Positions 50,245 to 58,705 of a stretch of 64,000 bases of DNA are shown here, piece after piece; the first letter of the stretch is position 1; each line of letters begins with the position of its first letter. The stretch is taken from assembly GCF_026241155.1 (NCBI RefSeq), contig NZ_JAPFGP010000006.1, forward strand, positions 62,001 to 126,000, in the 5' to 3' direction. The translations under genes and the position numbers were made by a program. The DNA is from Paucibacter sp. PLA-PC-4. Its GTDB lineage: Bacteria; Pseudomonadota; Gammaproteobacteria; Burkholderiales; Burkholderiaceae_C. Below the pieces are notes generated by a model that saw only the letters and a program-made list of their open reading frames with translations, did no database searches and was not told the origin of the DNA.

Positions 50245-50880
50245 TCAGTAACTGACGCTGAAGCGCTGCCCGCGCGCCAAGAAAATTGCGCGCTTGAGCT
50301 GGATCTGCTCAAGCACCAGTCCATCGGCGATCTTGTCGCCCTCGCGGAACAGCTGCCCGTTGACGATCAGCATGCGCTGGGCAGGCGCGTCGGAGTACAT
50401 CGCGCCGCTGGTCGCCAGCGGCGGCAAGCCGCGGCGGAAGGCCTCGGGCAGCTCGGCCAATGCAGGCACCGCGCGTTCGGTGACGGTAGGCGCGGTCGTC
50501 GAGGCGCTGGTCACGATGGGCAGGGCCGGGCTCGGTTTGGTTTCGACTGGCGTCTCGATGATCAGCGGGGCCGGCTCCAGCCGCTTCAGCTCGGGACCGG
50601 GCTGGGGCGCGGCGGCCGGCGGTCGCGGCATCGGTGGCGAGGGGGGCGCGATGGCCACTTGCACCGGTGCGCTGGGGACACCGGCCGAAAGCAGCCAGGC
50701 AGCAAGGCCTGCTGCGCCAAGCAGTAGCACAGCCGCGCCCCACAGCCAGCGCCTTGCCGGCGCGGCCGCCTCGTCATCATCGGCATGGTCGGCGGGCAGG
50801 GGGTTGGCGTGCAGGCCCGGCACGCCGCCGCGCTCCCGTTCGGATTCAGCGCGCCGCAAGGCATCGAGAATGTATGACAT
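50245..50880 (-). CDS. gspB: General secretion pathway protein B
   Basis: 211 residues. The N terminus MSYILDALRRAESERERG, one membrane helix (about residues 46-66), a proline-rich linker and the C-terminal GspB/T2SSB domain (LPEAFRRGLPPLATSGAMYSDAPAQRMLIVNGQLF) match type II secretion protein GspB. It partners GspA in setting up the secretin in the outer membrane. Six bases downstream of gspA. Confidence 0.9.
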   Translation of the reverse strand: MSYILDALRRAESERERGGVPGLHANPLPADHADDDEAAAPARRWLWGAAVLLLGAAGLAAWLLSAGVPSAPVQVAIAPPSPPMPRPPAAAPQPGPELKRLEPAPLIIETPVETKPSPALPIVTSASTTAPTVTERAVPALAELPEAFRRGLPPLATSGAMYSDAPAQRMLIVNGQLFREGDKIADGLVLEQIQLKRAIFLARGQRFSVSY

Positions 50881-50886
50881 GGTGCT

Positions 50887-52632
50887 TCAGTGCCCGGCCA
50901 AGGCTTGTTGAAGACGCGGCTCGCCGATGCCGCTGGCGCGGTTGAGCAGCATCAGCGTGACGGGGCCGGCCAAACCGTCGCTCTTGAGGCCCTGGGCGCG
51001 CTGGAAGGCTGCCACCTTGGCACGCAGCGCCTGGTCGTACTTGACGCTGAGCGGCACAGGTGCACCATCGGCAGCCGGCGCGCCGGAGAAAGCCTGGTCG
51101 AGCTGGGCATCAAGCCATGCCGGCAGCGGGCCGCTGGTGATGCGGCCCTGGTAGGCCGGCGGCGCGCGCCACAGGGTTCTGAATTCGCCGCGCCACTGCC
51201 GGTCCAGCGCCAGCAGGCTGACGGTCTGTGTGTGGCCGCCGGCGCTGACGGTGGCGTGCTGGCTCCCCAGGCTTTGCAGCAGCACATAGGCGGGCTCGCC
51301 GCTGGCGTCGTGCAGGGTCAGGATGGCCGGGCGGTCCAGCAGGCGCAGCAGGGCCAGGCCGCCATCGGCAGCGCTGCTCTGGGTGAAACACTGGGGTGCC
51401 GGATCGGCGCGGGTCTGCGCGGCCTTGCGCAGGCCCGCGCAGAGCTCGGCGAAGTCGGCGTCGGCCTTGGGCGGCTGCAGCGCCCAGGCCGCCGCCAGTT
51501 CGCGCCAGGCATCGGCCTCGCTGCGCAAGGCCAGCGTGATCGTCGCGGCCGGGTCGGGTCGGGGCGCCGGGGCGGAGGCCGCTTCGGCTACGGCCGTGCT
51601 GGCCGCAGACGCAGCAGCAACGGAAGATGCGCCCGACGCGGCGCTCGCTGGGGCCGATGCAGCCGCAGCGGTAGCAGTGACAGGCCGTCCGGCCTCGGGC
51701 CCCAGTGAGCGCGTGGCCAGTGCGAACACCGCTGCGGCCGTCAGTGCGCCGCCGGCTCCGAGCATCCACGCCCGCCGTCGCCCAAAGCCGGAATTGCGCC
51801 GCGAGGCCGCATCGTCGAACACCTCGGCGGCGGCCTTGTCCAGCGTGGCGCGGTCGATGCGTTTGCGGCCCTGGGCATAGGCGCCCAGCAAGGCCCGGTC
51901 GCACAGCAGATTGATGCGTCGCGGCACACCGCGCGAGAGCCGGTGGATCTGGCGCAGCGCCGTGCGATCAAAGGGCAAGGCCAGCGCCCCACCGAAGCCG
52001 GCAACGCCCAGCCGATGCCGCACATACTGCGCGGTCTCGGCCTCGGACAGGGCCTGCAGGTGAAAGCGCGCGATCACGCGCTGGGCCATTTGTTCCAGCT
52101 CCGGGGCGGCCAACATGGTGCGCAGCTCGGGCTGGCCGATCAGGATGATCTGCAGCAGTTTGCGCTCGCGGGTCTCCAGATTGGTCAGCAGGCGCAGTTG
52201 CTCCAGCAACGAGGGCGCGAGGTTTTGCGCCTCGTCGATGATCAGCACTGTGTTACGGCCGGCGCCATGCTGGGCCAGCAAAAAGTTGTTCAGCGCGTCG
52301 ACATACGGCTTGACCGTCTGGAGCTCGCCCGGGCCGAGCTCGATGTGATATTCCTCGCACACCGTCTTCAGCAGCTCGGTGACGGTCAGCTTGGGGTTGA
52401 AGATGTAGGCGACATTGCAGTCCTGGGCCGGGATCTGCTCCAAGAAGCAGCGGCAAACCGTGGTCTTTCCGGCACCGATCTCGCCGGTCAGCAGCACGAA
52501 GCCGCCACCACCGCGCAGGCCGTAGAGAAGATGGGCCAGCGCCTCGCGATGGCGCTCGCTCATGAACAGATAGCGCGGGTCCGGCGCGATCGAGAACGGC
52601 TCTTGCTGCAGGCCGAAGAAGTTCGCGTACAT
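50887..52632 (-). CDS. gspA: General secretion pathway ATPase GspA (ExeA)
   Basis: 581 residues. It starts MYANFFGLQQEPFSIAPDPRYLFMSERHREAL, with Walker A LTGEIGAGKTTVC (near residue 50) and Walker B VLIIDEAQNL. A membrane helix follows near residue 290, then a long Ala-rich linker and a C-terminal peptidoglycan-binding region (AAFQRAQGLKSDGLAGPVTL). ExeA-type ATPases help the secretin cross peptidoglycan. The rest of the type II secretion genes are not in this window. Confidence 0.93.
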   Translation of the reverse strand: MYANFFGLQQEPFSIAPDPRYLFMSERHREALAHLLYGLRGGGGFVLLTGEIGAGKTTVCRCFLEQIPAQDCNVAYIFNPKLTVTELLKTVCEEYHIELGPGELQTVKPYVDALNNFLLAQHGAGRNTVLIIDEAQNLAPSLLEQLRLLTNLETRERKLLQIILIGQPELRTMLAAPELEQMAQRVIARFHLQALSEAETAQYVRHRLGVAGFGGALALPFDRTALRQIHRLSRGVPRRINLLCDRALLGAYAQGRKRIDRATLDKAAAEVFDDAASRRNSGFGRRRAWMLGAGGALTAAAVFALATRSLGPEAGRPVTATAAAASAPASAASGASSVAAASAASTAVAEAASAPAPRPDPAATITLALRSEADAWRELAAAWALQPPKADADFAELCAGLRKAAQTRADPAPQCFTQSSAADGGLALLRLLDRPAILTLHDASGEPAYVLLQSLGSQHATVSAGGHTQTVSLLALDRQWRGEFRTLWRAPPAYQGRITSGPLPAWLDAQLDQAFSGAPAADGAPVPLSVKYDQALRAKVAAFQRAQGLKSDGLAGPVTLMLLNRASGIGEPRLQQALAGH

Positions 52633-52656
52633 GGTGACGATGTCAGCCCCGGTGCA

Positions 52657-52797
52657 TCAGCCCAGCACGCGGGCCAGTCCGTAGATGGACAGCGCGCCCG
52701 AAACGATCAGGGCCAGAGTCTTGGCCGAGCGGTTGCCCAGCACGGCACCGATGACGCTGCAGGCCAGGATGGCGCCGAAGAGATAGCTTGTTTTCAT
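52657..52797 (-). CDS. Small membrane protein, 46 residues
   Basis: A 46-codon frame with two hydrophobic stretches (SYLFGAILACSVIGAVLG, ALIVSGALSIYGLARVLG) separated by NRSAKT. It is too small for firm family assignment. It precedes gspA by 24 bases on the same strand and might be co-transcribed. Confidence 0.5.
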   Translation of the reverse strand: MKTSYLFGAILACSVIGAVLGNRSAKTLALIVSGALSIYGLARVLG

Positions 52798-52855
52798 CCG
52801 GCGATGGTAAGGGCTGGCGCAGGCATTTTCTTTGGCCGCGACAATTGCGGCTGCC

Positions 52856-53191
52856 ATGCCGCCGCGCCCGCGCCAACACCATCACCACGTCTATGTCGTC
52901 GAGCTGTCCGACCGCGTTTGGAACCTGGCGAGCTTTCGCCGCGCCAATCCCGACCACGATATCCGCAAGCCCTGCGTCTATGTCGGCATGACCGGGCTCG
53001 ACCCGGACCTGCGCTTCGACCGCCATAAAGCTGGTGTGCAGGCTAACCGCCTGGTGCGCGACTACGGGCTGCGCCTGCTGCCCGAGCTCTACGCGGTCTA
53101 CAACCCCATGCCTTACGAGGCCGCCCGGGAGATGGAGGTCGAGCTAGCGATCGGACTGCGCGAGGCTGGTTACGCGGTTTGGCAGGCCTGA
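52856..53191 (+). CDS. Small GIY-YIG-like protein
   Basis: 111 residues from the ATG at 52856. It has HVYVVELSDR at the front and PCVYVGMTGLDPDLRFDRHKAG, which parallels the YVY...YVGxT signature of GIY-YIG nucleases, with an Arg and Glu further on (YEAAREMEVELAIGLREAGY). It may be a compact nuclease or a relative that has lost activity. It is divergent from the 46-residue gene. Confidence 0.6.
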   Translation: MPPRPRQHHHHVYVVELSDRVWNLASFRRANPDHDIRKPCVYVGMTGLDPDLRFDRHKAGVQANRLVRDYGLRLLPELYAVYNPMPYEAAREMEVELAIGLREAGYAVWQA

Positions 53192-53207
53192 GCCCAGATG
53201 TCGGCGC

Positions 53208-53681
53208 TTAAGCAGCCAGATGGACCGGCACCACCGAGTCCTTGAGCACGCTGCGCAGCACAAAGCTGCTGTGCACACCCGTCACCCCGGAGATGCGGGT
53301 CAGATGACCCAGCAGCAAGGCCTGGTAATGGTCCATATCGCGCACCGCCACTTTCAGCTGGTAATCCGCGGCCTGGCCGGTGATCAGCAAGCACTCCAGG
53401 ACCTCGGGCAGCAAGGCCACCGCCGCCTCAAAGCCGGCAAAACGCTCCGGCGTGTGCACATCCATCGAGATATGGACAAGGGCCATCAAGGTCAGGCCCA
53501 GCTTCTTGGCGTTCACCACCGCACGATAGCCACTCACCAGCCCAGCCTCCTCCAGCGCCCGCACGCGCCGCAGACAGGGCGAGGGCGACAGCCCGATCCG
53601 GTCCGCAAGCTCCTGGTTGTTGATGCGACCTTCCTTCTGAAGGATTTCCAGAATCTGCCGGTCAAACTTGTCAATCTCCAA
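53208..53681 (-). CDS. Lrp/AsnC-family transcriptional regulator
   Basis: 157 residues. The N-terminal helix-turn-helix is LDRQILEIL-like (KFDRQILEILQKEGRINNQELADRIGLSPSPCLRRVRALEEAGL), followed by the RAM ligand-binding domain (VRDMDHYQALLLGHLTRISGVTGVHSSFVL). It likely senses an amino acid. A large inverted repeat sits 26-82 bases upstream of its ATG, so autoregulation is plausible. Confidence 0.92.
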   Translation of the reverse strand: MEIDKFDRQILEILQKEGRINNQELADRIGLSPSPCLRRVRALEEAGLVSGYRAVVNAKKLGLTLMALVHISMDVHTPERFAGFEAAVALLPEVLECLLITGQAADYQLKVAVRDMDHYQALLLGHLTRISGVTGVHSSFVLRSVLKDSVVPVHLAA

Positions 53682-53706
53682 TTAGTCACCTCAAAGAAAT
53701 CATTAA

Positions 53707-53763
53707 TTGGCAGATTATTGCGCGTTGGAAAAAATCCAAGCCATCTTCGCAATCATCTGCCAA
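53707..53763. promoter_or_regulatory. Large nested inverted repeat, candidate Lrp-type operator
   Basis: TTGGCAGATTATTGCG (53707-53722) and CGCAATCATCTGCCAA (53748-53763) are inverted with one mismatch in 16. Between them sits TTGGA, AAAAA, TCCAA (53725-53739), a second palindrome with an A-tract. The whole is just upstream of the Lrp-family gene. Paired sites plus a flexible A-tract fit Lrp/AsnC oligomer binding; the binder is inferred. Confidence 0.55.
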
Positions 53764-54052
53764 GCCCTGTTGCATACACTGAAGGCACTGAGTTATCCAC
53801 TCCGACAGCGCCCAGGCCATCCGCCCGATCTCGCGTCAGGACCACCGCTTCACAAGAGCACCGGTTCGAACGCCACCCAGACCCCAAGCACAGCAATGTG
53901 GCTTGGGGTTTCGCTTTGGGGGCATGCCGCCGCGCCAGGTGGCTCAAGCCGTATTCATCCGCGAGGCGGCGCCGTCGTTGGCGCTGGGATACTGTCGCCA
54001 TCAGCCCTGCCCCTCGCGGTGGCCGATCAACGCAATCCATGAGACCACTCAC
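53764..54052. other. Gene-less stretch with hairpin and tRNA T-arm-like motif
   Basis: No supported gene is seen. GGTTCGAAC, the sequence typical of a tRNA T-arm, occurs at 53863-53871. Right after it a 9-base perfect hairpin (ACCCCAAGC 53881-53889, GCTTGGGGT 53901-53909) is followed by TTCGCTTT. This order looks like a tRNA 3' end plus terminator, but the rest of a tRNA does not fold. It may be a remnant of a tRNA or attachment site. Confidence 0.35.
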
Positions 54053-54445
54053 ATGCGCAAACCCGCCATCGCCGTATTGCTGATGCTCGCCGTCTCGGCA
54101 CATGCGGCCAACAACGCGACCTGTGATCGAGCAAGCTTGCTGGCAAAGTTCAACCAGGCGCCGGCACTTGGCGGCGCACCGGAAATTCCGGCAAAGCTCG
54201 AGACCCAACTCAAGCGCTTCGTTCTGTTCGACTCGCCGTTGGCGATGGATGGCTACAAATACAACGGGCTGGTCGACATGGGCGGGACGCGGGCATGGAT
54301 CATTCGCTTCGGTGGCATTGCCGGGGCGGTCGAGTGGTTCGGGCCTGTGACTGTCGAGCCGGCCAAGTTCGTCGGCTGCCCTGACAGCCCTGGGACCAAG
54401 CATCCCTCCGGTAGTACCGAAAGCGGCAGGCAGATCAAGTCCTGA
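54053..54445 (+). CDS. Small exported protein of unknown function
   Basis: 130 residues from the ATG at 54053. A signal peptide (AIAVLLMLAVSAHAA) is followed by a small globular domain with two cysteines (NATCDRASLL and FVGCPDSPG) that may form a disulfide. No family recognised. Base composition is a little lower in GC than its neighbours. Upstream of the cytochrome c gene by 25 bases. Confidence 0.55.
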   Translation: MRKPAIAVLLMLAVSAHAANNATCDRASLLAKFNQAPALGGAPEIPAKLETQLKRFVLFDSPLAMDGYKYNGLVDMGGTRAWIIRFGGIAGAVEWFGPVTVEPAKFVGCPDSPGTKHPSGSTESGRQIKS

Positions 54446-54470
54446 CCCCGACACCCTGGAGCTCGCGGCC

Positions 54471-54911
54471 TTGCCTTCTTGGACCTTGTCGACGTCGACC
54501 TACACCGGCCTGACTCTCGCCGCGCTGCTCGCGCTCGGCCCCTCAGACGCTGGCGCAGCCGGCCCTGCGGGCACTATCGCAGCCGGCAAGGCGACTTTCG
54601 TGGCCGCCTGCGCGTCATGCCATCAGGTCGGCCCCTCGGCGCGCGGCGGCTTCGGGCCACAGCTCAATGGCATCGTCGGGCGGCAGGCCGGGTCCACGCC
54701 GGACTACAGCTACTCGGCCGCGATGAGGAAATCCGGCATCGTCTGGTCGGAGACCAGCCTAGCAGCCTTCATCCGAGATCCGCAGCGTAGCGTGCCGGGC
54801 ACCAAGATGCGCTTCTTCAGCATTGGCTACAACGACCAGAAGATGGCGAATCTGCTGGCCTATCTGGCGAGCGTGCCAGCCACCCCGCCCTCCTCGCCCA
54901 CTGCCCGATGA
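54471..54911 (+). CDS. Class I cytochrome c
   Basis: 146 residues starting from TTG at 54471, with a signal peptide (TGLTLAALLALGPSDAGA). The haem site is CASCHQVG and the axial methionine is in GTKMRFFSIG; FGPQLNGIVGRQAGS is typical of small cytochrome c. It is periplasmic and carries electrons. The helicase ATG overlaps its stop by four bases (ATGA), so the two may be on one transcript. Confidence 0.85.
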   Translation: MPSWTLSTSTYTGLTLAALLALGPSDAGAAGPAGTIAAGKATFVAACASCHQVGPSARGGFGPQLNGIVGRQAGSTPDYSYSAAMRKSGIVWSETSLAAFIRDPQRSVPGTKMRFFSIGYNDQKMANLLAYLASVPATPPSSPTAR

Positions 54912-56926
54912 GCCTGGCCGACCTGCGCGAGGCGCTGGCCGCCGAGCTGGCGGCGACGCCCGAGTTCTACGACTTCAAGGTGCTGCGCAGCGAGCGCGAG
55001 GGCGCGCTGTGGCGTGTCACGCTGGAGCCGGGCTATGTCTATGCCGAAGGCCAGCGGCCGGGCGCCGCCTCGGCCCAAGCCCTGCTGGACGACAGCCTGG
55101 ACGGGGCCTCGGCCTGGTGGGGCGCGCCGGTCAAGGGCGGAGCCAGCGTTCTGGCCGTGCTGGCCGAGGAGGACCAGCTGCTGCTGCACAACGCCAGCAG
55201 CGCGCCGCCGGGGCCGGACTGCCTGATACGCCTGTACCCGACCCGCTTTCTGAACGCCGTGGCCGATGCCTGGTGGGACACACCCTGGGCCGAACGTGCG
55301 CTGGCCTGCCTGCCCGATCTGGGCCAGCCTCGCCCGGTGGACGCCGCCACGGCGTTGAACGGTGCGCCGTTTCGCTGGCTGCGCCCGGCCCAGCGCGCAG
55401 CGCTGGCGCTTGTGCAGCACAGCAGCGCCTTTCTCTGGGGCCCGCCCGGCACCGGCAAAACCACAACGCTGGGCGTCTTGCTGGCCGAGTATCTGGATCG
55501 CCGGCCCGAGGCCCGCGTGCTGCTGCTCTCGACAACCAACCAGGCGGTGGACCTGGCCACCATCGCAGTCGACAAGGCGCTGGTAAAAGGCCGGCGCGAG
55601 CATTGGCGGGCCAGCGTGCAGCGCCTGGGCACCCGCTTCGATGCCGCAGCCTATGCCGGCCGCGAGCACCTGCTCCCGAGCGACGACCAGGGCCTGATCG
55701 GTCGGCTGGCTCGGGCCGAGGCGGCGCGGCCTTCGGCGCGCGGCGATGGCACTGCGCTGAAGGCTTGGGCTGACCGCGTCGCGGCGCTGCGCGAGGAGCT
55801 TCGCGCAGCCTCGCTGCAGGTGATGCGGCGCTGTAGGCTGGCCAGCATGACCACCACCCGCGCCGCCTTTACGCTGAAGACGCTGCGCGAGCTGAGTGAC
55901 GATGCCGACGAGCCGCCGTTCGACCTGCTGGTCTTCGACGAAGCCAGCCAGGTCAGCCTGGCCCATGCGCTGGCGCTGATGCCGCTGGGCCGCGCCAGGC
56001 TGTTCGCTGGCGACCCGCGGCAGCTCTCGCCGGTGCTGCGCAGCCCGGATCGCGGCGCGCGCCGCTGGCTAGGCCGCTCGGCCTTTGCCGAAATGCCGCG
56101 CCAGGGCCCATCGGTAGCCCTCCTGGACGAGCAGTCGCGCATGGCCGCGCCAATCAGCGAGCTGGTCAGCGCGCTGTTTTACGAGGGCGCGCTGCGGGTA
56201 GCCGTCGACGCGCAAGCCGCGCCAGCCTGGGCAACGGCGCGCCGGCGCGCGCTGGGCGAGACCGATGCAAGCACCCATGTGCAGCTGCGCCGTGTCAAAA
56301 GCGACGGCGCCTGGTCGGCGGCCGAGCGCGGGCCAGTGCGGCGCGAGTCGGCAGAGGCGATGGCCGATGCCGTGGCGGCCGCGCTGCACGGCGGCGACTG
56401 GCTGGAGCAGGAGCTGATCGTGCTGACGCCGTTTCGCGCCCAGCGCGCGCTGATACGCCGCTGCCTGCGCGAGCGCGGCGTGCCCGATGCGGCCGTCAAG
56501 GTCAGCACGGTGCACCGCGCGCAGGGCAGCGAGGCACCGGTGGTGCTGTTCGATCCGGTGGACGGCAGCCAGCCTTTTCTGCATGGCGAGGAGGCGCAGC
56601 GCCTGCTCAATGTCGCATTCAGCCGTGCCCAGGCCAAGCTGATCATTTATCTCTCGGCCAGCGACGCGGCCAGCCCCTTGCTCGCGCCCCTGGTGCAGCG
56701 CCTGCGCCTGGCCGGCGATGCGCGGGTGGCGCTGGACCTCAGGGATCTGGCGCGGCAACCGGACTTCCCGGCCAATGCCCTGGGCCGGCGCGTGCGGGCC
56801 GGCCGCCACACCGGCGAGGTCAGCAGGCTGAGCCTGGACGGACAGCAGTTCTGGCTGGTCAACGAGGTGAGCGGCACCGAGCAGTTGATCGATGCGGGGT
56901 TCTGGCGCGCTCGAGCCAGCGAATGA
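54908..56926 (+). CDS. Superfamily 1 (UPF1-like) DNA/RNA helicase
   Basis: 672 residues. A roughly 150-residue N-terminal domain precedes the motor. Walker A is GPPGTGKT at 178-185, Walker B/motif II is DEAS at 344-347 (LLVFDEASQVS), then GDPRQLSPV, STVHRAQGSEAPVV and LNVAFSRAQAKLII, the AAA_11/AAA_12 pattern of SF1B UPF1-like helicases. Such helicases act on RNA or DNA, in repair or defence; partner not known. Pairing with a cytochrome c is unexpected and may be accidental. Confidence 0.88.
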   Translation: MSLADLREALAAELAATPEFYDFKVLRSEREGALWRVTLEPGYVYAEGQRPGAASAQALLDDSLDGASAWWGAPVKGGASVLAVLAEEDQLLLHNASSAPPGPDCLIRLYPTRFLNAVADAWWDTPWAERALACLPDLGQPRPVDAATALNGAPFRWLRPAQRAALALVQHSSAFLWGPPGTGKTTTLGVLLAEYLDRRPEARVLLLSTTNQAVDLATIAVDKALVKGRREHWRASVQRLGTRFDAAAYAGREHLLPSDDQGLIGRLARAEAARPSARGDGTALKAWADRVAALREELRAASLQVMRRCRLASMTTTRAAFTLKTLRELSDDADEPPFDLLVFDEASQVSLAHALALMPLGRARLFAGDPRQLSPVLRSPDRGARRWLGRSAFAEMPRQGPSVALLDEQSRMAAPISELVSALFYEGALRVAVDAQAAPAWATARRRALGETDASTHVQLRRVKSDGAWSAAERGPVRRESAEAMADAVAAALHGGDWLEQELIVLTPFRAQRALIRRCLRERGVPDAAVKVSTVHRAQGSEAPVVLFDPVDGSQPFLHGEEAQRLLNVAFSRAQAKLIIYLSASDAASPLLAPLVQRLRLAGDARVALDLRDLARQPDFPANALGRRVRAGRHTGEVSRLSLDGQQFWLVNEVSGTEQLIDAGFWRARASE

Positions 56927-56939
56927 GGACCGTGCCATG

Positions 56940-57559
56940 GGCTTGCCTCGTGGGCTGGCCCGCCACCCTCAGCGTCTCCTCCAGCTCTGTGCGCAGGACC
57001 TCCCGGTCCGGCAGATAGAGCTGGTACTTCTGTACAAAGAGCTGGCTGCTCATGCCGCACGTCGCGTGTTCGACCAGCAGGGTTTCAAACTCGGTCTGCG
57101 AGACCTGGTGCGGCTCGGGGATCTTGAGGAACTCGAACACATAGGGCGTGCGCAGCAGGTCGGCCGGCCGCTCCGCCACCAGGCCCTGCTGGGCCAGCTG
57201 CAGGATGCCGGGCTTGTCGTGGCTGGCGGCCAGACGCAGAAACAGGCGACGGCCTTCTGTCGCTACAGTTCCGGCACTGACCAGCGCTCGGCCCGGGCCT
57301 GTTGCTCGTAGAAGCCGCGCTCCAGCGCGTCTTCGATCTTGAGCAGCTCCACGTAGTGCGACCAGCTCAATTGGTAAGAAGGCTTCTGACTTATCGGCGC
57401 GCTGGCTGGGTAGGGTTGGTACAGCGGGCGCAGATAAACCAGAATGCGGCGGCTGAAACCAATGCCATGCCGCAGGCCCAAGTCAACGGCGAGAGTCTGG
57501 ATCAGCGCCGTGCCGTATTCGGCCTGCTGCTCCGTGAGGTGCTGGTCAGTTCCATGCAA
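56940..57559 (-). pseudogene. Broken DUF1016/YhcG-family nuclease gene
   Basis: Three parts of one family appear on the minus strand. The N-terminal domain at 57263-57559 holds YHVELL-like WSHYVELLKIEDALERGFYE and ERWSVPEL before a stop. A second part in another frame has LFLRLAASHDKPGILQLAQ and LLRTPYVFEFLKIPEP. Then comes the family C-terminal end SSQLFVQKYQLYLPDREVL. The central nuclease core with its PD-(D/E)XK residues is missing, so at least one frameshift and one internal deletion have destroyed it. Confidence 0.72.
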
Positions 57560-57790
57560 AACCCTGTTTCTTCAGGTGCTCGTCGGCTTGGCGGGTACTG
57601 GCAATCGACCATTGTGCCAATGACACCGGCAGGCCCGAACTCAGGGCTCAGACGTGTGCCGGCTCGGGGCAGCAGTTATGGAGCCGCGCCGCGCACTGGG
57701 GAGAAAAGGCCGCACAGTTGCGATGACGTAGAGGCTACCATCCGTAGCATCCAGTGCAGGCACAAGCCCCACATAGAGCGGAGGTTTACG

Positions 57791-58036
57791 ATGACTTCAA
57801 CAGACCACAGTCCAACGTCAAAGCTCGTCTTGTCATCGGGCGTGATCGCCGTCCTTTGCTACGCCATGGCAACCGTCGGCCAGGTGCTGTCCGGCTCCAC
57901 AAGCCTGGCCGTGGCGTGGCTGATCAAGCTATTGCTCGCTCTCGGTGCCAGCGTGGTGGCCGCAGCGTGGGTTAACCGGCGCGGTGTTGATCGCGAGACG
58001 GGGGTGCCTGCCCAGTCCTACCGAAACGATTCTTGA
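57791..58036 (+). CDS. Small membrane protein, 81 residues
   Basis: 81 residues with a strong GGAGG site seven bases upstream of the ATG. Two hydrophobic helices (VLSSGVIAVLCYAMATVGQVL and VAWLIKLLLALGASVVAAAWV) are joined by SGSTSLA, with a basic C-terminal tail. It is a two-pass inner-membrane protein, family unknown. Clean ribosome site makes it likely real. Confidence 0.65.
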   Translation: MTSTDHSPTSKLVLSSGVIAVLCYAMATVGQVLSGSTSLAVAWLIKLLLALGASVVAAAWVNRRGVDRETGVPAQSYRNDS

Positions 58037-58111
58037 CGGATGGATGTCGCTGGCCGCGCCGAAAGGCGCCGTGTTGAGGAACGTCGGCGGCGAGCGTTGG
58101 GACCTCTGGCA

Positions 58112-58525
58112 TTATCGCGTCGAGCGCGCAAAGGCCTCTGGCAGCTTAGCGATTACCTTGATCTCGAACTGGAAACCGGACAACCAGGTGACGCCAATGG
58201 CGGTCGCGGTCGGATACGGCGCCTCGCCCCAGTACTCTGCGGCCACGGCCCAGGCACGTTCGAAATGCTCTTGCGGGTTCACCATGAAGACTGTCACATC
58301 GATCACGTCGGCGAAGCTGCAGCCGGCCTCGGCCAGGATGGCATTGAGATTGCGGAAGGCCAGGCGCACCTGCTCATCGAGCTGCGGCTCGGGCGAGCCA
58401 TCGGGCCGGCTGCCGACCTGGCCCGAGACAAACAGCAAACCATTGGAGCGGATGGCCGGCGAGTAGCGGTGCAGCTCGTAGAGCGCGTGACGGCCGGCGG
58501 GGATGACAACATCGCGTGTGGACAT
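58112..58525 (-). CDS. RidA/YjgF-family enamine/imine deaminase
   Basis: 137 residues from the ATG at 58525 with AAGGAGTTCCCGC upstream. The RidA pattern is YSPAIRSNGLLFVSGQVG, QVRLAFRNLNAILAEAG and VIDVTVFMV, with the family TATAIGVTWL end. The arginine expected in many active RidA proteins at the C-terminal PxRxxxxV site is replaced by TATAIGV, so activity may differ. Transcribed divergently from a LysR gene. Confidence 0.88.
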   Translation of the reverse strand: MSTRDVVIPAGRHALYELHRYSPAIRSNGLLFVSGQVGSRPDGSPEPQLDEQVRLAFRNLNAILAEAGCSFADVIDVTVFMVNPQEHFERAWAVAAEYWGEAPYPTATAIGVTWLSGFQFEIKVIAKLPEAFARSTR

Positions 58526-58575
58526 GCGGGAACTCCTTGAAGGCATGAATGAAGTGAAAAGGGATCGGATGTCGA

Positions 58576-58650
58576 GACTTTAGGAAGTCCGCGCCGCGCG
58601 ATAAACAAGCAGCTCGCACAATGACTGTTTGGCGATTCGGGACAATCGCC
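58576..58650. promoter_or_regulatory. Two inverted repeats between ridA-like and lysR genes
   Basis: GGCGATT and AATCGCC (58631-58650, six-base spacer) and GACTT with AAGTC (58576-58589) are perfect inverted repeats in the divergent promoter region. An ATT-N6-AAT core resembles a LysR box, so they are candidate binding sites of the adjacent LysR-type regulator. Confidence 0.4.
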
Positions 58651-58705
58651 GCCGAGCCCTCATTCCATTCCCCACCTCTTTCGCCACACCAGCCAACCCG
58701 AGCCG

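Noticed and set aside
53861-53885. Functional tRNA gene
   Set aside because: Only the T-loop-like GGTTCGAAC fits; T-stem arms do not pair and no acceptor, D or anticodon arm can be built.
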